37,513 bases of DNA from positions 1 through 37,513 of the forward strand of contig JALEIO010000132.1 of NCBI GenBank assembly GCA_022769845.1. The letters are read 5' to 3'. The notes under the pieces are model-generated. The model was not told where the DNA came from. It saw nothing but the letters and a program-made list of their open reading frames with translations, and ran no database searches. The DNA is from Oscillospiraceae bacterium (GTDB lineage: Bacteria; Bacillota; Clostridia; UMGS1810). The position numbers and the translations under genes are program-made. Shown here one piece after another: positions 32,717-37,513 of the stretch. The number at the start of each line of letters is the position of its first letter. The stretch's first letter is position 1.

Positions 32717-34867
32717 TTAAAAACTTTTATTTTTAGAATTTTTTGCGCATTTTGAACAATTAGCGCTGCAATGGTTTTTGCTTAATATAAGGTAAAGTGC
32801 AACGCATACGATTGCAGCAACAAGGAAAATGCCAATTATAATTTCGGCAATTCCCGGCGCGGCATCTCTGCCAAACCCCATAAGGCGCCCTGCATTATAC
32901 ACGCAAAATGCAGCAGCATAGGCAAATGCGGTTTGATATATCATCATATAAATTGATTTTACCGTACTGTCAAATTCGCGCCTGATTGCCGCCATTGCCG
33001 CAACACACGGCATATAAAGAAGTGTGAAAATCAAAAACGACAACGCCGCAAGATGTGTTGTGAATATTGACGAAAGCCCTGCATCACCCGTAAGCATTTG
33101 CAGAGTGCTTACCACAGCCTCTTTTGCGGTAAGCCCGGTAATAAGCGCAGTTGCCGCCCGCCAGTCGCCGAAGCCGAGCGGTTTAAATACAGGCGCCGCT
33201 ATTCCTCCGATTGCTGCAAGTATGCTTTTTGAACTGTCGGATACCATATTAAAATGCGTATCGAAATTTTGCAAAATCCATATTACAATTGTTGCGCAAA
33301 AGATGATTGTAAACGCTTTTACGATAAAATCCTTTGCCTTTTCCCACATATGCAGACAAACGCTTTTAAATGACGGAAAGCGGTATGCCGGAAGCTCCAT
33401 AACAAACGGTACGGGCTTGCCTTTAAAAAATACGCCTTTTAAAAGCAGGCACGACAAAATTCCCATAATTATTCCGAATACATATAAAAATGTCATTATC
33501 AGCGCTTTGTGCGATGTAAAGAATGCCTGCACGAAAACCGCGTAAATAGGCAATTTAGCACTGCACGACATAAACGGCACGAGAAGTATTGTCATTTTTC
33601 GGTCGCGCTCGCTCGATAGGGTACGGGTTGCCATAATGGCAGGTACCGAACAGCCGAAACCTATTATCAGCGGTACAAACGAACGTCCCGAAAGACCGAT
33701 TTTGCGAAGAACCTTGTCCATTACAAACGCAACTCTTGCCATATATCCGGAATCTTCCAGAATGGATAGAAACAAAAACAAAATTACGATTGTGGGCAAA
33801 AAGCTCAAAACGCTTCCGACACCTGCAAAGATGCCGTCAATGATGAGTGAATGGAGAGCTTTGTTTATGTCGAGAGCGTAAAGCGCATTGTCCGCCGCTG
33901 CGGTTACAACGTCTATTAGGTATGAAAAGCCGCTGCTTAAATATGCCCCCAAAACGCCGAAGGTAAGGTAAAATATCAGCGCCATTATACCAATAAATAT
34001 AGGAAACGCAAAAAATTTATGAGTAAGAAGCGCATCAATTTTTATGCTGCGCTCCTGTTCTTTTGTCTGACCGGCTTTTACAACCGCCTTTTGGCACAGC
34101 GATGTTATAAAATCGTATCGCATATCGGCAAGTGCGGCTTCGCGGTCTGTGTCGAGATTGGTTTCCATTTCGGTTACAACGTGGTTTAAAATATCAAGCT
34201 CGTTTTGGTTTAAATCGAGCAGTTTAATCATTGGCTCGTCACCTTCTACAAGCTTTGTTGCGGCAAATCGAACGGGAATATTTTTTCGTTCGGCGTGATC
34301 CTCTATAAGGTGTGCAAGCGAATGGATTGCCCTGTGCACACTGCCTTTGCAAAAGTCGGTTTTTGCAGGCTTGTCATTGTTTTCCACAGTTTTTACCGCA
34401 ACGCTTACAAGCTCGTCAATTCCGTCGTTTTTGCTTGCGCTTATAGGAACTACCGGCACTCCGAGCTCGTTTGAGAGCATTTTAACATCTATAAAGCTTC
34501 CGCTTGACTTTATTTCATCCATCATATTAAGAGCAATTACCATTGGTATTCCAAGCTCAATAATTTGCAGCGACAGATAAAGATTTCGTTCAATATTTGT
34601 TGCGTCAATTATGTTTATTATTCCGTCGGGACGGTCGTTTATAAGAAAATCACGCGTTACAACCTCCTCAGCCGTGTAGGGAGATATTGAATAAATTCCC
34701 GGCAAATCGACAACAAATTTATCTTTTTGTTTTTTTATAATTCCTTCTTTTTTTTCAACCGTTACGCCCGGAAAATTTCCGACGTGCTGATTGCTGCCCG
34801 TAAGCTGATTGAAAAGCGTGGTTTTTCCGCAGTTTTGATTGCCTATCAGTGCAAATGTCATACTCAT
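32717..34867 (-). CDS. feoB: Ferrous iron transporter FeoB with a fused C-terminal cysteine-rich segment
   Basis: The 716-residue protein imports Fe(II). The cytoplasmic G domain has GNQNCGKT (9-16), the G3 motif DLPG near residue 54 and the G4 motif NMMD near 115. It is followed by a helical spacer and the polytopic membrane part, with GFGCSVPAIMATR in the first Gate motif and MSCSAKLPIYAVF nearby. FeoB normally ends soon after the YN-GRLMG-type segment. Here about 50 more residues follow: a further membrane helix (about 673-695) and CSANCSKC with C700, C704 and C707. That tail resembles the separate FeoB-associated cysteine-rich membrane peptide. It follows feoA by 21 bases. Confidence 0.95.
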   Translation of the reverse strand: MSMTFALIGNQNCGKTTLFNQLTGSNQHVGNFPGVTVEKKEGIIKKQKDKFVVDLPGIYSISPYTAEEVVTRDFLINDRPDGIINIIDATNIERNLYLSLQIIELGIPMVIALNMMDEIKSSGSFIDVKMLSNELGVPVVPISASKNDGIDELVSVAVKTVENNDKPAKTDFCKGSVHRAIHSLAHLIEDHAERKNIPVRFAATKLVEGDEPMIKLLDLNQNELDILNHVVTEMETNLDTDREAALADMRYDFITSLCQKAVVKAGQTKEQERSIKIDALLTHKFFAFPIFIGIMALIFYLTFGVLGAYLSSGFSYLIDVVTAAADNALYALDINKALHSLIIDGIFAGVGSVLSFLPTIVILFLFLSILEDSGYMARVAFVMDKVLRKIGLSGRSFVPLIIGFGCSVPAIMATRTLSSERDRKMTILLVPFMSCSAKLPIYAVFVQAFFTSHKALIMTFLYVFGIIMGILSCLLLKGVFFKGKPVPFVMELPAYRFPSFKSVCLHMWEKAKDFIVKAFTIIFCATIVIWILQNFDTHFNMVSDSSKSILAAIGGIAAPVFKPLGFGDWRAATALITGLTAKEAVVSTLQMLTGDAGLSSIFTTHLAALSFLIFTLLYMPCVAAMAAIRREFDSTVKSIYMMIYQTAFAYAAAFCVYNAGRLMGFGRDAAPGIAEIIIGIFLVAAIVCVALYLILSKNHCSANCSKCAKNSKNKSF

Positions 34868-34888
34868 TTTTTCACTTCAAATCCTTGA

Positions 34889-35113
34889 TTATTTTTTTAA
34901 AATTTCTATATTTTTTGCGTCCTCAAGCCTTATGGTAAGCTCGTATCCGCGAAGAAAAAGCTCAATCGGGTCGCCCAAAGGCGCAACCTTTCGCACAAAA
35001 ACCTCGGTTTTGGGAGTAAGCCCCATATCCAAAAGCCGCCGTCTTAACGCTCCTTTTCCGCCAACTGCTGTGATTACTCCCGAAGAACCTACTTTTAGTT
35101 TGTCAAGCGTCAT
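34889..35113 (-). CDS. feoA: Ferrous iron transport protein A
   Basis: The 74-residue SH3-like protein has the FeoA pattern: LKVGSSGVITAV, RRRLLDMGLTPKTEV and DPIELFLRGYELTIRLEDA. FeoA is a small cytoplasmic partner of FeoB. AGGAGG precedes the ATG on the minus strand. It heads the feoA-feoB transcript under a strong promoter. Confidence 0.95.
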   Translation of the reverse strand: MTLDKLKVGSSGVITAVGGKGALRRRLLDMGLTPKTEVFVRKVAPLGDPIELFLRGYELTIRLEDAKNIEILKK

Positions 35114-35147
35114 TTTTAAAAATCCTCCAATGCTTTTTTACTGATTT

Positions 35148-35177
35148 ATTATACAACAATTACCCTTCTTTTGTCAA
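35148..35177 (-). promoter_or_regulatory. Sigma-A-type promoter of feoAB
   Basis: On the minus strand a perfect TTGACA (35172-35177), an 18-base spacer and a perfect TATAAT (35148-35153) lie 35 bases upstream of feoA. I see no convincing Fur or DtxR-type operator. Confidence 0.85.
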
Positions 35178-35183
35178 TTGCTA

Positions 35184-35212
35184 TTGATTTTACAATCAAA
35201 ATATGTTATATT
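35184..35212 (+). promoter_or_regulatory. Probable promoter of the LCP-like gene
   Basis: TTGATT (35184-35189), a 17-base spacer and TATATT (35207-35212). It lies back to back with the feoAB promoter, only six bases apart, so the two may interfere. The region is AT-rich, which limits confidence. Confidence 0.5.
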
Positions 35213-35245
35213 TTAATTGTTATAATGATTTTTAAGGCGGAGATT

Positions 35246-36094
35246 ATGCTGTTTCAAAAAGAAGATAGATTAAAAATACTTATTATTTCGGTATGTTCAT
35301 TTGTTGTGATTTTTTTGGGTGTAATATGCGCGTTTTCGTTAAATAATCTTAAAAGCGAAAGCAAAACGCTGCCCGATCGGTTAAAAAAAATCACCAATAT
35401 TTTGGTGATTTTTCTAAACGACGAAAAAAAAGAAGCGGATTCTTTTTGCATTGTTTCGATTGACGTAAAAACAAATAAAATTGCGGCTGCGGATGTGCCG
35501 AGAGAGTCAAAAATTTCATACGACAAAGAGAAAAAGTCGCTTCGCGAGGTTTATTATGATGAAGGTGCGGACGTTTTGAAGTCGGAAACCGAAAAACTTT
35601 TGAACGTAAAAATTGACAAATATATTTGTCTTGACAAAGATTTAATTGAAAAAATTGTAAACATTACGGGCGATATTACGGTTAATTTTCCGCGCTCCGT
35701 TTCGTTTTCAAAAAACGGCGAAAGCTTTAATTTTCAAAACGGTGAAAATGTGCTTAACCCAAAAAGCTTTGCGCTGTCGCTTATGTATCTTTCAAATCTT
35801 TCCGCGCAGAATGCGGAAAAGCTTGAATGCTTGAAAGCATTTTTTGCAACTCTTGCAAACGCCGAGTTTGCTCCGTGGCAGGACAAGGAATTTTTGAATA
35901 TTGTAAAAAAGACGAAAACAGATATTGCAAGCTATGAGGCGGAAGATTTTATAGCGGTATTTTCGGCAATGAACAATGCAGACGTGTACTCTATAACCAT
36001 TGACGGAAAATATGAGTATATAGACGGATACCTGTATTTTCTGCCTGAAATAAACGGTGATATTTTTGCAAAAAATCAGGCTGACGGTCGTTAA
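35246..36094 (+). CDS. Divergent LytR-CpsA-Psr (LCP) family protein
   Basis: The 282-residue protein has one N-terminal membrane anchor (about residues 10-30) and an extracellular domain. Its order of segments fits LCP proteins: ADSFCIVSIDVKTNKIAAAD-VPRES in place of the usual SDT...IPRDT, then SLREVYYDEGADVLKSETEK and LNVKIDKYICLDKDLIEKIV, leading to GDITVNFPRSV. LCP enzymes attach teichoic acids or capsules to peptidoglycan. The PRES form and the lack of some usual arginines mean activity is not assured. ATG 35246 is chosen after AAGGCGGAG; the frame extends upstream through promoter-like sequence. Its final codons overlap the minus-strand terminator at 36070-36107. Confidence 0.65.
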   Translation: MLFQKEDRLKILIISVCSFVVIFLGVICAFSLNNLKSESKTLPDRLKKITNILVIFLNDEKKEADSFCIVSIDVKTNKIAAADVPRESKISYDKEKKSLREVYYDEGADVLKSETEKLLNVKIDKYICLDKDLIEKIVNITGDITVNFPRSVSFSKNGESFNFQNGENVLNPKSFALSLMYLSNLSAQNAEKLECLKAFFATLANAEFAPWQDKEFLNIVKKTKTDIASYEAEDFIAVFSAMNNADVYSITIDGKYEYIDGYLYFLPEINGDIFAKNQADGR

Positions 36095-36107
36095 AAATCC
36101 GTCAGCC
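36070..36107 (-). terminator. Terminator for the microprotein cluster, overlapping the end of the LCP-like gene
   Basis: GGCTGACGG (36079-36087) and CCGTCAGCC (36099-36107) form a perfect 9-bp stem. On the minus strand it is followed by TGATTTTTT, a good T tract that lies inside the last codons of the opposite gene. On the plus strand no T tract follows. Confidence 0.75.
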
Positions 36108-36143
36108 CGAAGGAAAGCCATATCGTTCTGCTTTGAATTTTAT

Positions 36144-36305
36144 TTAGCAGCAGCAATCGTCATTTGAAAACAGCAGCCAGATTATAACTATTGCGCCTAT
36201 TATAATCCAGATGTTTGTTCCGGAAAATATGCCGCAGGTGTTTTTACAGCAAGGGTCGGGCGGGCAATGCGGTTTTACCTCGCACGGATTACAGCAGTCA
36301 ATCAT
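36144..36305 (-). CDS. 53-residue cysteine-rich membrane microprotein
   Basis: The frame runs from ATG (36303-36305) to TAA (36144-36146), with GGAGGT nine to ten bases upstream on the minus strand. It has ten cysteines: seven in the first 24 residues (C4, C5, C8, C14, C19, C20, C24) and a terminal CCC (51-53). One hydrophobic helix lies between them (NIWIIIGAIVIIWLLF, about 31-46). Proline and acidic residues mark the head (CNPCEVKPHCPPDPCC). It shares its layout with the two genes upstream. The layout recalls small YjcZ-type proteins seen in spore formers, but I cannot assign a family. It could bind metal or form disulfides at the membrane face. Confidence 0.75.
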   Translation of the reverse strand: MIDCCNPCEVKPHCPPDPCCKNTCGIFSGTNIWIIIGAIVIIWLLFSNDDCCC

Positions 36306-36329
36306 ATTTTACCTCCAAATTACTTAAAA

Positions 36330-36449
36330 TTACTGGCAGCAGGGGGTATTGTCCTCGCCGCAGTTTATGAATAACAAAAGAATGAGTATTAAGAACCACA
36401 ATACTGTACTGCTGTTTTCGCAGCAGCCGTTGTTACCAAAACCGAACAT
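36330..36449 (-). CDS. 39-residue cysteine-rich membrane microprotein
   Basis: ATG (36447-36449) follows an AAGGAGGTG site on the minus strand and the frame ends in TAA at 36330-36332. The head FGFGNNGCCENSS is glycine/asparagine-rich with a CC pair (residues 9-10). A helix of about 15 hydrophobic residues follows (VLWFLILILLLFI). The tail NCGEDNTPCCQ has three cysteines. The strong ribosome site, the 24-base gap to the next gene and the shared design with its neighbours support a real gene. The function is unknown. Confidence 0.75.
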   Translation of the reverse strand: MFGFGNNGCCENSSTVLWFLILILLLFINCGEDNTPCCQ

Positions 36450-36489
36450 TTAAGTGCACCTCCTTATTTTTGGATTTTTTGCGCCTTTA

Positions 36490-36585
36490 TCAGTCGCAGC
36501 AGCCGAAAAGAAGCAGGAACACTAAAATGAAAAACAATATACCGTCATTTCCGTTAAAAAGGTTCGGGCAGCAGCCTCTTGTCAT
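36490..36585 (-). CDS. 31-residue cysteine-rich membrane microprotein
   Basis: ATG (36583-36585) follows GGAGGTG on the minus strand and the frame ends in TGA at 36490-36492. The order is MTRGCCPNLFNGNDG, then a helix ILFFILVFLLLFG, then CCD at the C-terminus, giving a CC pair on each side of one membrane segment. It is the first of three tandem genes with this plan. The length is near the lower limit for gene calling, but the ribosome site and the repeated plan make chance unlikely. Confidence 0.72.
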   Translation of the reverse strand: MTRGCCPNLFNGNDGILFFILVFLLLFGCCD

Positions 36586-36614
36586 AGTTAACACCTCCAC
36601 TTATTATTCTGTGT

Positions 36615-36643
36615 TTGAGCCTGTTGGCTTAATAATATATTAT
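36615..36643 (+). promoter_or_regulatory. Probable promoter of the UgtP-like gene
   Basis: TTGAGC (36615-36620), a 17-base spacer and TATTAT (36638-36643). The -10 lies within the palindrome ATAATATATTAT (36632-36643). Confidence 0.5.
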
Positions 36644-36664
36644 GTGCAATGATTAAAATGTGTG
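36636..36664 (-). promoter_or_regulatory. Possible sigma-K-like promoter of the microprotein cluster
   Basis: On the minus strand CATAATATA (36636-36644) fits the sigma-K -10 pattern CATANNNTA, and CACA (36661-36664) lies 16 bases upstream as a possible -35. It overlaps the divergent promoter. The region is very AT-rich, so this is a weak call. Confidence 0.25.
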
Positions 36665-36683
36665 AAAATAAGGAGCGAAAAAT

Positions 36684-37513
36684 ATGAAAGCAGTAATTCT
36701 TACCATCTCGGCAGGCGGTGGTCACAACACTGCTGCAAAGGCAATAAACGAATGTTTTACAACCCTTGGAATAGAAACTGTTACCATTGACGCATACAAG
36801 TATTTTAACAAGTATTTGAGCGATACCGTTGAAAAAGGATATCTTTTTTCTACCAAATATGTTCCGAAATTGTACGGAAAGTTTTATCGTATGGCGGAAA
36901 AAAAGTCGGATACTGATATAAAAATGAAGATGGGAGCGTTCGGAACGGCGCTTGTGATAAGAAAATTTGCACGATTTATTGCAGCGCAAAATGCAGACGC
37001 GGTTATTGCAACGCACATTTTTGCAGGCGAGCTTTTGACAATTTTGCGTGAGAAAAACGCGCTGGATGAAAAAATTAAGACTATCGGCATAGTTACTGAT
37101 TTTACCGTTCATCCGTTTTGGGAGGAAACTAATCTTGATTATTATGTTACGGCGTCCGATCTTTTGGATTATCAGATGCTAAAAAAAGGTATTCCGAAGA
37201 ATAAAATTTTGCCTTTCGGCATACCTGTACATCCGAAATTTTCTAAAAAAATGTCTAAAGCAGAGGCAAGAGAGACACTTGGCATTCCCAATAAGGATAC
37301 GGTTTTTGTCATTGCAGGCAGTATGGGCTTCGGTGATGTTGCGCGGCACGTTAAAAATCTTGATAAGTCGGAGCACGATTTTCAGATTATTGCAGTTTGC
37401 GGCAACAACAAAAAATTAAAGGCGCATCTTGAAAAGCTTAAAATGCATAAGGATATGTTTGTTTACGGATTTGTCGGAAATGTTGACGTTATTATGGACG
37501 CGTCCGACTGCAT
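36684..37513 (+). CDS. Processive diacylglycerol beta-glucosyltransferase (UgtP-like), 5' part
   Basis: The frame is open from ATG 36684 (eight bases after AAGGAG) to the end of the window, 276 codons. It starts KAVILTISAGGGHNTAAKAI, the nucleotide-diphosphate-sugar transferase loop of MGDG synthase and MurG-like GT28 enzymes. It continues with ADAVIATHIFAGELL, IGIVTDFTVHPFW and DYYVTASD, all typical of the N-terminal MGDG_synth domain. The second, donor-binding domain begins around residue 195 (DTVFVIAGSMGFGD) and is cut by the window edge. Such enzymes make glucosyl-diacylglycerol, a membrane glycolipid and lipoteichoic acid anchor. The first segment is not a signal peptide; the protein is peripheral to the inner face of the membrane. 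Confidence 0.9.
   Translation, partial: MKAVILTISAGGGHNTAAKAINECFTTLGIETVTIDAYKYFNKYLSDTVEKGYLFSTKYVPKLYGKFYRMAEKKSDTDIKMKMGAFGTALVIRKFARFIAAQNADAVIATHIFAGELLTILREKNALDEKIKTIGIVTDFTVHPFWEETNLDYYVTASDLLDYQMLKKGIPKNKILPFGIPVHPKFSKKMSKAEARETLGIPNKDTVFVIAGSMGFGDVARHVKNLDKSEHDFQIIAVCGNNKKLKAHLEKLKMHKDMFVYGFVGNVDVIMDASDC

Noticed and set aside
35154..35240. Fur box between feoA and the LCP-like gene
   Set aside because: AT-rich near-palindromes exist, but none matches a Fur or DtxR operator well enough.

Overview
The window looks like a chromosomal segment from an anaerobic, Gram-positive-type Firmicute, most likely class Clostridia. The signs are strong Shine-Dalgarno sites, sigma-A type promoters, many AT-rich gaps, LL-diaminopimelate aminotransferase (DapL), type III glutamine synthetase, a long-form ribosome hibernation factor, an LCP-family cell wall protein and a UgtP-type glucosyltransferase. 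The species cannot be named from the sequence alone. No rRNA, tRNA, CRISPR array, phage gene or transposase was seen.

Region 1 (1-8409, + strand) is a catabolic operon for reductive pyrimidine breakdown. It runs: tail of a transporter binding protein, dihydropyrimidinase, a PreA-type dihydropyrimidine dehydrogenase, a PucR regulator, a class III aminotransferase, an unknown 137-residue protein, an M20-type N-carbamoyl-beta-alanine amidase and an iron-type alcohol dehydrogenase. The simplest reading is uracil to dihydrouracil to N-carbamoyl-beta-alanine to beta-alanine to malonate semialdehyde to 3-hydroxypropionate. A clear terminator closes it.

Region 2 (8485-12105, +) has its own promoter and encodes a VanZ-like protein, an Lrp/AsnC regulator, a class I aminotransferase, a TrmL tRNA methylase and a DegV lipid-binding protein. 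Region 3 (12171-15868, +) is a glycolytic operon, pgk-tpiA-gpmI, with hairpins in both gaps. Region 4 (15941-22688, - strand) holds an envelope sugar cluster (GT2, polytopic membrane protein, WecG/TagA, then thymidylate kinase) and an ammonia assimilation pair (asnA, type III glutamine synthetase).

Region 5 (22913-30165, +) carries carA, then a single open frame joining carB and dapF, then dapL and a Rossmann/DUF2520 protein. It links pyrimidine/arginine precursor synthesis with diaminopimelate synthesis. Region 6 (30193-31150, +) is the hibernation factor hpf with an unusual leader, a strong terminator and two tandem copies of a 113-bp structured repeat.

Region 7 (31227-35177, -) is feoA-feoB-rhaB. 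The FeoB has a C-terminal extension like the separate FeoB-associated cysteine-rich peptide. Region 8 (35184-37513) has a divergent LCP protein (+), three very short cysteine-rich membrane microproteins in a row (-), and the start of a UgtP-like diacylglycerol glucosyltransferase (+) that runs off the end.

The most unusual items are the carB-dapF joined frame, the PreA with a fused N-terminal iron-sulfur domain but no PreT beside it, the microprotein cluster, the covarying tandem repeat, and the unknown protein inside the pyrimidine operon.
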